21,420 nucleotides of DNA from BOG-1184 sp964651515 (GCA_964651515.1 CAZYYB010000056.1:1-21420); one strand, 5' to 3'. Numbered from the stretch's first letter, positions 1 to 8,039 are shown. Made by a program: numbers and translations. Notes: a model not told the origin generated them from the letters alone.

Positions 1-2505
1 CACTTCCTTCTCGGCGACCGAGGCGCGGACCTGCGATTCGCTCTCGCGCAGGGCGTTTTCGGCGCGTTTCCGCTCGGTAATATCATGGAGGATGATGTGC
101 AGCAGCGGGCGCTCGTTGTACAGAATGCCGCTTGCCGAAATCGCGACCTCCCGCAGGGAGCCGTCCGCGAGGCGGTGACGGGACTCGAACTCCCTGCCCG
201 ATCCGGGATGCACCGAGGCCATGCGGCTCTCGATTTCTGCCGCGGAGAACGTCGTGAAGTCGGTGCTGCGCATCGCCAGGAGCTTTTCATGCGGGTAACC
301 ATAGAATTTCTGCGCGGCGGCGTTTGCATCGATGATCCTGCCGTCGTCGGGATCGACGAGGAGCATGGCGGACGAATTCCCGGCGAATTGGTTGCGGTAT
401 GATTGCTCGCTTCGCTGGAGTACCCGGGTCCGCTTGGCAACCTGCCGCTCCAGTTCCTCATGCCGGCGACGGATGACCAGGAAAAGAGCGACCAGCATTG
501 CAGTCAACGAAAGCCCAATCAGTGAGACGAACCACGGGGTTCGCACCGGGTACCTGCGGATGAATTCAGGACCGGCGTGCATCGTTACGGAAAACACCTT
601 GCCGAAGGCAAACATGGGGCGCATCACGGAAAGTCCGGTGATCGGGCCGCTTGCCATATCCCGGGATGCCGCAAGCGGCGTTACCTTCCCTTTATCAATA
701 AGCGAAAGTTCCACCGACGCGTCCGCGTCCGCAACGCTGCTGCGCAGAAGCGTTCCCATCCGCAGCACCGCCAGGGTGAATCCGCGAAGGTGAAGAGAAT
801 CGCTACCGTCGAATACCGGCCGGAAGATCAACATTCCCTTCTGGCTGCCTGTTTCCTGCACCAGGGTAATGGGATCGGTACCGGCGGGAAGGCCGGTTCG
901 CATCGACTCTTCCAGGGCGGAACGTCGAAGCGTTTCCGAACCGAGATCGTAGCCCAGGGCGTTTGCATTCCCGGCCAGCGGCGCAACTCTGGAAACCGGG
1001 TAGTATGCCGCGCGTATAGCGACGGGCACCGGTTTCCCCTGTTCGTCCCTCTGCCAGATTGTATACCCCGTCTGTCCCGCGGCGCGGGCCGCGGTTTCGA
1101 AGCGGGTTTTGTCCGTTGCCGTCACCATCGGGATCCACTCCCAGGCGGAAACCGCCCGGTCCTTCGTCAGATAATCGGTAAATTTCCTGAACCCCTCCGG
1201 GGTAACGCCCTGCGCCGCCTGATAGTAGTTCGCCAGACTCTCCAGCTCAACATCCCTGATGGCACGAAGTTTCTCGGCAATCGGTTCCGACAGGCTCTCC
1301 GCCAGTTGCGCGAAGGCTTTGGCACGGTTGCGGAATTCGACCGAATAGGACATCCACGCGGCGAAAAAGGTCAGGATCAGTCCGGCCGAGACCATCAGCG
1401 CCGGGTCGAGACGGCGCATCCGGGGCGACGGGTCGACGCCCCCCGGCCCGCGCCCCGAAAGCAGCAGGGCACCGATAACGAGCAGGACGGTAAACGCCAC
1501 CGTGACAAGACCCGGGGGCAGCGCGACGCGGGCCAGGTTCCCGTTCCAGGCGCTTCTGTCGACATCGATGCCGACCACCGCACGGATGAGCCCGGTTCCG
1601 TTGTAGGCGCCCGAGCAGACGATCAGATCGCCGACCCGCTGGAAAAAAGTGGACTTTGGTTCTATTTGATTGTCGACGGGATTCCTGTATTCATAGTCAA
1701 CCCATCCGCTCCCCCTGGCCCGCGCGATGGCCTGGATTTCCCGGCGAAAATATTTCCCACCGGCCCACTCCTTCACATTGAGCAAATTCCGGCCGACCAG
1801 CTCCGGTCGTACCGGATGGGCCCGCATGGTCATGGCGCTGTCGTAGACGCATGTATAAAGATCGCCCTTCCGGAATTCACCCTGCGGATCGTTGATTTCC
1901 TTCAGGAACCGCTCGCGGCCGTTTTCCCGATAAAAATCGACGGCTTTGTACACCATCGCCCTGGCGTCCTTCGGGGTGGCGAGACCATACGCGGCCATCT
2001 TCGGGTCGACAATCGGTTCCATTCCCGAGATCCGCGCGCCCCGGCGGCCGGTGGTCGGCCCATCGACAAGCCCGATGCCGGTACTGAATACGCGCCGGGA
2101 GTTTTCGAAGGCGTCACCAGCCGCCTCTCCGGGAGCAGCGAAACCGTGCGAGCCCGCCGGTTCGCTGTTCAGAAAGAAAAATAATCCGCCCGTCTCCTTG
2201 CGGCGGCCGAGAAGAAAGACGGAACGGAAAAGCGGGTTGGCAAAGCGAACCTCGGCGAGCTGGCGTGCAAGGCACCGATACTCCGGATGCTGCATGTCCG
2301 CGCTCGTGCCGGTAAGCGCCACGAGGCGCTCCGCATCAATTGTCCGGGCCAGAAGCTTTGTCTGCGCGAGCAGGTCGTCGCGCATGCCGCGGTCGGTCTG
2401 CACAATCGTCCACAAGGTAAAGAGCAGCCCGGCAATGAACACCGCCGATGCGGCGGTGATGGTCCTCGGCCTTGCCGTTCGGGAAAAATAGGAACGGTTG
2501 CTCAT
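1..2505 (-). CDS. Multi-domain membrane sensor (Cache_2, CHASE, PAS), 3' end outside window
   Basis: The frame is open from an ATG at 2505 to the window edge (835 codons, no stop), so the C-terminal output domain is not visible. Residues 20-36 are a membrane helix. Residues 45-165 resemble an extracellular domain common in PAS sensors. Residues 165-303 look like a single Cache_2 domain (GDLYTCVYD near 214, GSGWVDYEY at 265, IEPKSTFFQRVGD at 281). Membrane helices follow near 332-350 and 369-386. Residues 388-580 fit a CHASE domain (AWEWIPMV, GYTIWQ, YYPVSRVAP). A further helix lies at 657-678. A PAS domain covers about 700-808 and ends with the PAC-type DITERKRAE. A second PAS, histidine kinase or GGDEF output could follow. 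The start lies 10 bp after the cheB stop, with AGGAG about 13 nt upstream. Many unstimulated sensors of this kind are histidine kinases, but the kinase core is not seen here. Domain calls are from motif memory; reading frame and membrane spans are clear. Confidence 0.85.
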   Translation of the reverse strand, partial: MSNRSYFSRTARPRTITAASAVFIAGLLFTLWTIVQTDRGMRDDLLAQTKLLARTIDAERLVALTGTSADMQHPEYRCLARQLAEVRFANPLFRSVFLLGRRKETGGLFFFLNSEPAGSHGFAAPGEAAGDAFENSRRVFSTGIGLVDGPTTGRRGARISGMEPIVDPKMAAYGLATPKDARAMVYKAVDFYRENGRERFLKEINDPQGEFRKGDLYTCVYDSAMTMRAHPVRPELVGRNLLNVKEWAGGKYFRREIQAIARARGSGWVDYEYRNPVDNQIEPKSTFFQRVGDLIVCSGAYNGTGLIRAVVGIDVDRSAWNGNLARVALPPGLVTVAFTVLLVIGALLLSGRGPGGVDPSPRMRRLDPALMVSAGLILTFFAAWMSYSVEFRNRAKAFAQLAESLSEPIAEKLRAIRDVELESLANYYQAAQGVTPEGFRKFTDYLTKDRAVSAWEWIPMVTATDKTRFETAARAAGQTGYTIWQRDEQGKPVPVAIRAAYYPVSRVAPLAGNANALGYDLGSETLRRSALEESMRTGLPAGTDPITLVQETGSQKGMLIFRPVFDGSDSLHLRGFTLAVLRMGTLLRSSVADADASVELSLIDKGKVTPLAASRDMASGPITGLSVMRPMFAFGKVFSVTMHAGPEFIRRYPVRTPWFVSLIGLSLTAMLVALFLVIRRRHEELERQVAKRTRVLQRSEQSYRNQFAGNSSAMLLVDPDDGRIIDANAAAQKFYGYPHEKLLAMRSTDFTTFSAAEIESRMASVHPGSGREFESRHRLADGSLREVAISASGILYNERPLLHIILHDITERKRAENALRESESQVRASVAEKEV

Positions 2506-2515
2506 GATCGGTCGG

Positions 2516-3547
2516 TTACTCCTGCGATAGTTCGAGGGCCTTACCGGCAATAGTATCGATCGGCAATACATACTCCGCGGCGCCGAGTTTGACCGCCTCG
2601 CCCGGCATACCGAACACCACGCAGGTTTTTTCATCCTGGGCGATCGTTCGCGCTCCCGCCTGCTTCATGGCAAGGAGACCGGCTGCCCCGTCCGCCCCCA
2701 TGCCGGTAAGCAAAACCCCGACGGCATTCGCACCCGCGTATCGGGCGGCGGAATTGAACAGGACTTCGACGCTCGGGCGCTGGTGGTAGACGGGCGGACC
2801 GTCCTTCAGCCGGACGCAGTAGTGCGCCCCGCTCCTGGTGACGAGCATATGAAAATTTCCCGGAGCGATCAATGCAAGGCCGGGCGCCAGGGAATCGCCG
2901 TCGGCCGCCTCCCGTACCTCGATTTCGCAGATGTTGTCGAGACGCTCGGCGAATGCGCGGGTAAATTTTTCGGGCATATGCTGCACAACGGCAATACCGG
3001 GGGCTCCCGGCGGCATCTGCCTGAGAAGGTACTCGATGGCGACCGTGCCGCCGGTCGAGGCGCCGACCGCGATGATGCGGTTCGTCGTCTTTGCAAGAGC
3101 GCAGGAATCGACGGGTGATGAGTCAAGCCTCTTCCTGAGGGCCGTCATTTTTTCGAAACCGGCAATCGAGGCGGCCCGCACCCGGTCGATGATCTGGTCC
3201 GCTATGTCGCCGAGGGTATGGGCGGAATCCGGTTTGGCAATGACGTCGATGGCGCCGGCGGACAGTGCTTCGAGGGCCATGGCACTGCCGTGTTCGGTAA
3301 GCGAACTCACGATGATGGTGGGCAGGGGGTGGTATCGCATGACTTTACGGAGGAAGGTGATGCCGTCCATACGGGGCATCTCGACGTCGAGGGTCATGAC
3401 ATCCGGTCGATATTCGATGATTTTATCGCGTGCGACGAAGGGGTCCGGCGCGGTCGCCACGACCCGGATATCCCCGGCGGCCGACAGCTCCTGTGAAAGA
3501 ATGCGACGGACGACGGCGGAATCATCGACGACCAGGACGTTAATCAT
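2516..3547 (-). CDS. cheB: CheB, chemoreceptor glutamate methylesterase/deamidase
   Basis: CheB removes methyl groups from receptor glutamates and may deamidate glutamines, and is switched on by phosphorylation from CheA. The 343-aa product has a receiver domain (residues 1-120: acidic D8/D9, phospho-acceptor D54 in MTLDVEMPRMDG, K105) and a catalytic domain (155-343). The esterase triad is visible: S164 in VGASTGG, H190 in VVQHMPEKFT and D286 in LTGMGADGA. Length is normal for the family. The frame is open 96 bp further upstream to 3643, but MINVLVVDDS is where family members begin, so I start at 3547; no good Shine-Dalgarno precedes it, and the upstream gene ends only 38 bp away, so translational coupling is likely. 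It is followed after 10 bp by the membrane sensor gene. Confidence 0.96.
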   Translation of the reverse strand: MINVLVVDDSAVVRRILSQELSAAGDIRVVATAPDPFVARDKIIEYRPDVMTLDVEMPRMDGITFLRKVMRYHPLPTIIVSSLTEHGSAMALEALSAGAIDVIAKPDSAHTLGDIADQIIDRVRAASIAGFEKMTALRKRLDSSPVDSCALAKTTNRIIAVGASTGGTVAIEYLLRQMPPGAPGIAVVQHMPEKFTRAFAERLDNICEIEVREAADGDSLAPGLALIAPGNFHMLVTRSGAHYCVRLKDGPPVYHQRPSVEVLFNSAARYAGANAVGVLLTGMGADGAAGLLAMKQAGARTIAQDEKTCVVFGMPGEAVKLGAAEYVLPIDTIAGKALELSQE

Positions 3548-3585
3548 AGGATGCGGGCATCGTGCCGAAGGTTTCGCGAACGGGG

Positions 3586-4050
3586 TTATTGTCCGTCGAT
3601 TTCGACGACGGCCAGCAGGGTATTCCCTTCGGCCCGAAGCCATACGCCGGCGTCATCGAGGCAATCGGACTTCGCCCGGGCCGGATCGGCAATCGAGGGA
3701 AGGCCCAGGTCGAAAACCGCCTCCGTACCGAAATGATCGGTCAGGAGATTTCCCAGGATGATATTCGCCGTCTCCCTGAGCGCATCGCTCCCTTTTTCCG
3801 CGGCATTGCCGCTTCCCGGTTCAAGCCCGAGCATATTTGCCGACAGTACGCGCAGGAGCGGCTCGTCCGCCCACAACCGGAAGGTTCCGGATGTCTCGCC
3901 GGTGAAGGTAAGCGAGACGCCGGGCGGATTCCAGTCGGCCTCCGACGGGTGCGCGTCAGGGGGCAAGTCGTCGCTGAACACGAACGCCGCATCCTCAAGC
4001 ACGCGAACGACGACGGCTTTCAGTGATTGACTCATCGCTTCATGGTTCAT
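3586..4050 (-). CDS. CheX-like phosphatase (CheC/CheX family)
   Basis: Small protein (154 aa) resembling deltaproteobacterial proteins annotated as chemotaxis protein CheX, which dephosphorylate CheY-P. The phosphatase signature D-x3-E-x2-N-x21-P is complete: D89, E93, N96 (in DALRETAN) and P118. Only one copy of the signature is present, as in CheX, whereas CheC usually has two. The ATG at 4050 overlaps the upstream cheY stop by 11 bp; an in-frame ATG at 4035 (MSQSLKAVV) is an equally possible start, and neither has a strong ribosome site. The open frame continues upstream into cheY, which I do not believe is translated. Because it follows a cheY directly, that regulator is its likely substrate. 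It is clearly diverged from the second CheX at 6164-6622. Confidence 0.8.
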   Translation of the reverse strand: MNHEAMSQSLKAVVVRVLEDAAFVFSDDLPPDAHPSEADWNPPGVSLTFTGETSGTFRLWADEPLLRVLSANMLGLEPGSGNAAEKGSDALRETANIILGNLLTDHFGTEAVFDLGLPSIADPARAKSDCLDDAGVWLRAEGNTLLAVVEIDGQ

Positions 4051-4429
4051 CCCAGGCCCCCAGGGTGGAAACAATAACGTCGCGGATCGCTTCAGGGGTA
4101 AACGGCTTGCGCAGATAACCCCTGATGCCCATTTTTTTAAGTTCTTCGATGCGCGTGGTGCTTCCTTCGGTCGAAATAATGATGATCGGAACGTCGCGGA
4201 GACCGGGATCCTCCTGCATGGCATTGACCAGCATGATCCCGTTCATTTCCGGCATATGGATGTCCGAAAAGACGATATCCACCCATTGTTCCCTGAGTTT
4301 GCCGAGCGCTTCCCTGCCGTTGGCGGCATGAACGACCGCGTCAATCGGCAACTTCGTCATGGTAAGCGATCGCTCAAGAACCGAGCGGATTGTTTCCGAA
4401 TCATCAACTACCATCACCGTATAGGCCAT
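4040..4429 (-). CDS. cheY: CheY-type single-domain response regulator
   Basis: A 129-aa receiver protein with no output domain, expected to take a phosphoryl group from CheA and pass the signal by binding a target. Key residues are present: D9/D10 (VMVVDDSETIR), phospho-acceptor D56 (VFSDIHMPEMNG), T87 (IISTEGS) and K108 (LRKPF). The start is set at 4429 because GGAGG lies 5 nt upstream and MAYTVMVVDDS is the normal receiver start; an upstream ATG at 4477 would run into the HDOD gene. The stop overlaps the start of the CheX-like gene, which suggests translational coupling of a regulator with its phosphatase. It is distinct from the CheY at 5782-6138, with a longer alpha1-beta2 region. Confidence 0.93.
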   Translation of the reverse strand: MAYTVMVVDDSETIRSVLERSLTMTKLPIDAVVHAANGREALGKLREQWVDIVFSDIHMPEMNGIMLVNAMQEDPGLRDVPIIIISTEGSTTRIEELKKMGIRGYLRKPFTPEAIRDVIVSTLGAWDEP

Positions 4430-4434
4430 ACCGT

Positions 4435-4439
4435 CCTCC
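4435..4439 (-). promoter_or_regulatory. Shine-Dalgarno deciding the cheY start at 4429
   Basis: GGAGG on the minus strand, 5 nt before the ATG at 4429. It supports this ATG rather than the in-frame ATG at 4477. Confidence 0.75.
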
Positions 4440-4451
4440 GCACTGCACCCG

Positions 4452-5294
4452 TTATACGCCGAAAAAGGCAAGAACATCCTTCATCCGGCAGGTCGTCTGC
4501 GCGCACACCTTCTCAACAATATCCCTGGTCAATCCAAGGCGGCCGGCGGCACGGCTGTCATGCCCGAAACTCATTCCCTCGAATCCTATCCCCTCGCCCA
4601 CCGATCGCGCCACGATATTGGCTACCGATACGCAATCGGTCATCGGATCCGCCTCCGCGCAAACCGCGTGGTGGTTCCGGACGCTTCGTTCGATCGCCTC
4701 GGGCATCTTCCATTCCACCATCATCTCGGCGCCCACATCGGCGTGCGAAAACCCGAACACCGCCTTTTCCGCCTGTTCACAGGTGCACGCTTCGACCGAA
4801 ACTTTTTTCCAGAGTTCGTCCATCCGGGCCTTCGGTGCGGCACGCGCCAGGATAAGTTTCCCGATGTCGTGCATGAGTGCGGCCGCGAAAGCGAGTCCCC
4901 CGATCGGACTGACGAGATACGGCCCGAGCGATTCGACGGCGGTCGCGGCGGCGACGCTGTGCCGCCAGAGGTCGACTTCGGCATACCCGTAGGCGCTCAG
5001 GTTTCCGCTCATGATCGATTTCAGGTGCTTTGCCAGGATCTCCTTGAGGATGCGGCCGCCCCCCAGCCGGATGACCGCGCCGCGGATATCGCTTATCGGG
5101 CGCGAAGCTCCCGAATAGGCCGAATTCGCATAGATCATGACTTCGAGCGCCAGTGCCTCGTCGTAGCGTATAACGTTGACGCATTCATCGATACTGTAAA
5201 GCGGAGAATCCAGCAGCCCGGCGAGACGCAGCGCGGTCGGGGGAAGCGGCCGGAGTTTTCGGATGTGGCCGAGGAGCAGGTCGCGTACTTTCAT
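4452..5294 (-). CDS. HDOD domain protein
   Basis: A 280-aa protein made almost entirely of an HDOD domain, a relative of HD phosphohydrolases that is often found in signalling clusters; biochemical activity is mostly unknown. Family marks seen: LRPLPPTALRLAGLL near residue 14, VIRYDEALALEVMIYANSAY at 41-60, IRGAVIRLGG at 70, and ALMHDIGK with H142-D143, followed by FSHADVGAEMM at 182 and NHH at 207-209. The metal-site histidines are thus partly retained. Its ATG at 5294 overlaps the cheD stop as ATGA, which points to coupled translation. The next gene, cheY, begins 22 bp after its stop. HDOD genes in che operons are known in Geobacter-like genomes; the role here is not deducible from sequence. 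Confidence 0.9.
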   Translation of the reverse strand: MKVRDLLLGHIRKLRPLPPTALRLAGLLDSPLYSIDECVNVIRYDEALALEVMIYANSAYSGASRPISDIRGAVIRLGGGRILKEILAKHLKSIMSGNLSAYGYAEVDLWRHSVAAATAVESLGPYLVSPIGGLAFAAALMHDIGKLILARAAPKARMDELWKKVSVEACTCEQAEKAVFGFSHADVGAEMMVEWKMPEAIERSVRNHHAVCAEADPMTDCVSVANIVARSVGEGIGFEGMSFGHDSRAAGRLGLTRDIVEKVCAQTTCRMKDVLAFFGV

Positions 5295-5770
5295 AGCGGC
5301 AGCGTCTCCCCCCTGCTCGACAGATGGGTCATTCCGGAACCGATAGCGAGCGACAGGGTGCGGGGAATAGTCCCGCCCACATGTTCGGCGGCGATGAGCA
5401 CGTTGTTTTTCCAGAAAAGCTTGCGGGCGATGACGATATTGCGCTTGCCGATGGCAAAAGTATCATCGACATCGCCCAGCACCTGAGCCCCCCCGGCCAT
5501 GACGACGCGCAGCCGCTCCTTGCGGGCGCCTTTCCGGTAGGCTTCCTCGAAAAAAAACGGGATGCCGGTATCGCCGAACATCAGCGGATTGGCCGCAGCC
5601 TTATCTTCGGCAATGGCCGACAGGGGGAGCATGTAATGGAGAATCCCGCCGACGCACGCCTGCTCGTCGTGAATGGTGATTCCCACGCACGACCCCAGCG
5701 CATGGGTGATAAGCAGGTCTCCCTGCTGCGCCGAAATTTTCATATCGGCAACGCCGATGACATGTCGCAT
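5291..5770 (-). CDS. cheD: CheD, receptor glutamine deamidase
   Basis: CheD deamidates specific receptor glutamines to glutamates and, in species with CheC/CheX, can bind the phosphatase and link phosphorylation to adaptation. The 159-aa product carries the catalytic set of the family: T22 and C28 in ITHALGSCVGI and H45 in GGILHYMLP, followed by FGDTGIPFFFEE and VMAGGAQVLG. The start at 5770 is 11 bp after the upstream cheY stop, with only a weak GAG-type ribosome site, so reinitiation is plausible. It overlaps the HDOD gene by 4 bp. Together with cheR, cheB and cheX this gives a full adaptation system of the Bacillus/Thermotoga type. Confidence 0.95.
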   Translation of the reverse strand: MRHVIGVADMKISAQQGDLLITHALGSCVGITIHDEQACVGGILHYMLPLSAIAEDKAAANPLMFGDTGIPFFFEEAYRKGARKERLRVVMAGGAQVLGDVDDTFAIGKRNIVIARKLFWKNNVLIAAEHVGGTIPRTLSLAIGSGMTHLSSRGETLPL

Positions 5771-5781
5771 AGCACTACTCG

Positions 5782-6138
5782 TCAGAGAACCAGCTTTTCC
5801 TTGACAATGTCAGGGGTAAACGGCTTGACTATATAATTATTCGCTCCCGCCTTGATTGCCTCGATCACCTTGGTTTTATCCGCCTCCGAGGTGCACATGA
5901 TTATTTTCAGATCGCGGTAGGCATCGTTTGCGCGCACCTGTTTCAATACCCCAAGACCATCCAACTCGGGCATGTTCCAGTCGAGGAGCATGTAATCGAT
6001 GCCCGGATTTTCGGCCAGAACCTTCAACGCCTGGACCCCGTTCCCGGCTTCAAGAATGTCGGAAATGCCCAGAGGACCCAGCAGCCCTTTCAGGATGCGC
6101 CGGATCGTTGCGGAGTCGTCTACTAACAGAACTTTCAT
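5782..6138 (-). CDS. cheY: CheY response regulator
   Basis: A 118-aa receiver-only protein. D7/D8 (VLLVDDSATIRR), phospho-acceptor D53 (MLLDWNMPELDG), T83 (IIMCTSEAD) and K105 (YIVKPFTP) are all in place, and DWNMP is typical of true chemotaxis CheY proteins. AGGAGG sits about 6 nt before the ATG, the strongest ribosome site in this block. The gene lies between cheX and cheD, so it is the best candidate for the main output regulator of the cluster, dephosphorylated by the CheX encoded just upstream. Confidence 0.95.
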   Translation of the reverse strand: MKVLLVDDSATIRRILKGLLGPLGISDILEAGNGVQALKVLAENPGIDYMLLDWNMPELDGLGVLKQVRANDAYRDLKIIMCTSEADKTKVIEAIKAGANNYIVKPFTPDIVKEKLVL

Positions 6139-6163
6139 AAAAAAGCCTCCTGTTTACCCGCAG

Positions 6164-6622
6164 TTATTTCTTTTTGAGACAGAACTCGACCACAAAATCG
6201 CCGAGCGGCGTCGAAAAGGGAATGACGACGATCGGGATGGTCGACTGAACCGAAAGCACGTGATTCTTGCCGATAACCACCTGGGGCAGGGATATCGAAA
6301 GCCCGATTCCGTTGATCTCTTTTTTTGCGTTGCCCGCAACGATATTTGCCAGCTCGCCGATGCCGTCGGCAACCTCCATGTCGAGCCCGGTCATGGGCGC
6401 TCCGACCAGCGTCGAAACCATTTTCAATGCCGTATCGCTCGGAAAACTCAGGGCGATCGATCCCTGTGCCTCACCGGAAAAACCGATGATTCCGGTGATG
6501 TCGGCGGTCGGGTAGGGCTCACCTTTCAGTCGGGGAGTCCCCGGTTTCGCCTCAATCGAAAACATGGTTCGGAAAACATCGATGGTGGTGGTGCAGAACG
6601 TATTAATCCATAAAGCTTCCAT
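6164..6622 (-). CDS. cheX: CheX, CheY-P phosphatase
   Basis: CheX-family protein (152 aa), which speeds dephosphorylation of CheY-P in organisms lacking CheZ. The catalytic helix DGIGELANIVAGNAK holds D86, E90 and N93 in the D-x3-E-x2-N pattern, with P113 following. A single signature and a dimer-type length fit CheX rather than CheC. The ATG at 6622 has a strong GGGGAGGAAG ribosome site and follows cheR by 12 bp; cheY starts 25 bp after its stop. This is a second, clearly different CheX-type protein in the cluster, so each CheY may have its own phosphatase. Confidence 0.93.
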   Translation of the reverse strand: MEALWINTFCTTTIDVFRTMFSIEAKPGTPRLKGEPYPTADITGIIGFSGEAQGSIALSFPSDTALKMVSTLVGAPMTGLDMEVADGIGELANIVAGNAKKEINGIGLSISLPQVVIGKNHVLSVQSTIPIVVIPFSTPLGDFVVEFCLKKK

Positions 6623-6634
6623 TACTTCCTCCCC

Positions 6635-7453
6635 TTATTCTTTAACGTAAATAGACGGCGCAACCGGTTTGAACTCGCTCAGAATTCCGGTCAGGGTCTC
6701 TGCATGGCCGACGAACAGATAGCCTCCCTTCCGGCACAGACGGTAGCACTCCTCCAGAAGCCTTCTCCGGACGACATTATCGAAATAAATCATGACATTC
6801 CGGCAAAAAACCACATCAAAGGGACCGCGCATCGGAAACGGAACTTCTGATAAGTTAAGCCTGGCGAACCGGATTATCCGTTTGAGCGCCGTGCCCGCTT
6901 CGTATTGCGCGGATTCGCCCGTGCCGTTCTTCGTGAAAAAACGCTGCCGGTATTCCGCGGGAACCGGTTCAATCTGCCGGACGGAATAAATACCCTTCGA
7001 GCATACGCCGAGTACCCGGGTCGAAATGTCGGTTGCGAGTATTTTAACATCGGCCGGTGCATCTCCCATGGCATCGAGCGCCGTCATTGCTATCGAATAC
7101 GGCTCTTCACCGGTCGAAGAAGCCGCCGACCAGAACCGGAAATGTGCCGCTCCCGACCGGGCCCACTCCCGTATTTTCTCGGTGAGAAAGATGAAGTGGT
7201 GGTTTTCCCTGAAAAAATTGGTTACATTGGTGGAAATGCTGTCGAGCAGCAAGACCAGTTCTTCACCGGTCGGGTCGTCGAGCACCCGATCCAGGTAGAC
7301 CTTGTAATCGTCGATCGCCAGCGTCCGCATGCGTTTCCCGACCCGCGCAGTAACGAGGGCGATCTTATCCTGTTTTATCGAAATACCGCTTTTTTCGTAA
7401 ACAAGAGTCCTGAATTTTTCGAATGTTTTCCCGTCCACGCGTTCTCTCCGCAT
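6635..7453 (-). CDS. cheR: CheR, chemoreceptor glutamate methyltransferase
   Basis: CheR methylates receptor glutamates using S-adenosylmethionine. The 272-aa protein has the helical N-domain (residues 1-90, ending NVTNFFRE) and the methyltransferase fold: FWSAASSTGEEPYS at 107-120, ATDIST at 140-145, FCRNVMIYF at 216-224 and VGHAETL at 248-254. Length is normal. No strong ribosome site is seen before the ATG at 7453. It is the first gene of a tight block (cheX follows after 12 bp) and is preceded by a 109-bp gap with a promoter candidate and a 7-bp hairpin, so it probably starts its own transcription unit. Its likely substrates are the two receptors encoded just upstream, whose C-terminal LREF peptides resemble CheR docking tails. 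Confidence 0.96.
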   Translation of the reverse strand: MRRERVDGKTFEKFRTLVYEKSGISIKQDKIALVTARVGKRMRTLAIDDYKVYLDRVLDDPTGEELVLLLDSISTNVTNFFRENHHFIFLTEKIREWARSGAAHFRFWSAASSTGEEPYSIAMTALDAMGDAPADVKILATDISTRVLGVCSKGIYSVRQIEPVPAEYRQRFFTKNGTGESAQYEAGTALKRIIRFARLNLSEVPFPMRGPFDVVFCRNVMIYFDNVVRRRLLEECYRLCRKGGYLFVGHAETLTGILSEFKPVAPSIYVKE

Positions 7454-7472
7454 GCATCTTTTTGAGCGGGAC

Positions 7473-7489
7473 GCCGTCGTTGCGACGGC
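7473..7489 (-). other. 7-bp perfect inverted repeat in the cheR leader
   Basis: GCCGTCG and CGACGGC are separated by 3 nt. It lies between the promoter candidate and the cheR start, about 20 nt before the ATG, so an mRNA hairpin could affect ribosome access. No T-run follows, so it is not a terminator. Confidence 0.45.
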
Positions 7490-7505
7490 CTGCCGCCCGT
7501 GACGA

Positions 7506-7547
7506 CCCGATGTTTGAGATTATATCACAATGCACCGTCCGATGCAC
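7506..7547 (-). promoter_or_regulatory. Candidate promoter for cheR operon
   Basis: On the minus strand a perfect TATAAT (7524-7519) is preceded by GTGA and, 17 nt upstream, GTGCAT at 7547-7542 in the -35 position. ATCGGG follows 7 nt downstream of TATAAT. The same layout with identical spacing occurs before cheA1. The -35 hexamer is a poor match to TTGACA. A direct repeat GGTGCAT-N5-GGTGCAT covers the -35 and spacer. The expected transcript would have a leader of roughly 55-60 nt. Confidence 0.55.
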
Positions 7548-7562
7548 CAGAAATGAAGTGCG

Positions 7563-8000
7563 CTAAAGTCCCCGGTTCCGGAATGGAAGGAAGGAACTTC
7601 CCTGACCTGGTGAATGGTGCGTTTCCCGACGGGCGGCGGAAGAAATCGCTCCTTCGACGGCGCTCCGGATTTGATGACCGGTAAACGGTTTTTTTATCAG
7701 CTGATCGATACCGTGCGCATTCGCCGAATCGAGGTTGATTTCGAAGGGGGTATAGGCCGTGATGGCCACGACCGGCACCTCGTTGCCCTCGGCGCGCAGC
7801 AGGGTGATCAGGCCCATGCCATCAAGTTCCGGCATGATCATGTCGGTGATGATCGCCTCGAATGCCCTGGCCCGGGCCAGCAGCAGACCTTCCCGGCCGT
7901 TGCGCGCCGTCTCGACATGGTAGCCGGCGTCGTTGAATATACAGCGGAGAAAGGAGCAGAATGCCTTCTCATCGTCGATAACGAGGATTCTGCCGTTCAT
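7563..8000 (-). CDS. Single-domain response regulator with conserved C-terminal tail
   Basis: A 145-aa receiver protein: D9/D10 (ILVIDDEKAF), phospho-acceptor D53 (IITDMIMPELDG), T81 (VVAITAYTP) and K104 (LIKKPF). After the receiver (about residue 120) comes a polar linker and a final SSFLPFRNRGL. Its paralogue at 15299-15733 has the same FCSFLRC segment near residue 14 and ends SFFPFNNRGL, so the last nine residues are under constraint although the linker differs. The gene follows mcp1 after 77 bp containing a hairpin, and GAGG lies about 5 nt before the ATG. It is the last gene of the cheA1 module. It could be a phosphate sink, an adaptor or a second output; the tail suggests a partner-docking peptide. 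Function is inferred only. Confidence 0.9.
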   Translation of the reverse strand: MNGRILVIDDEKAFCSFLRCIFNDAGYHVETARNGREGLLLARARAFEAIITDMIMPELDGMGLITLLRAEGNEVPVVAITAYTPFEINLDSANAHGIDQLIKKPFTGHQIRSAVEGAISSAARRETHHSPGQGSSFLPFRNRGL

Positions 8001-8039
8001 AGCACCTCGTGCACCATGCCGAGCAGGTTTAATTACGGT

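Noticed and set aside
577..2184. 535-codon open frame on the plus strand opposite the sensor gene
   Set aside because: The minus strand is open for 835 codons with membrane helices, Cache, CHASE and PAS motifs; the plus frame is Arg/Pro/Gly-rich low-complexity antisense.
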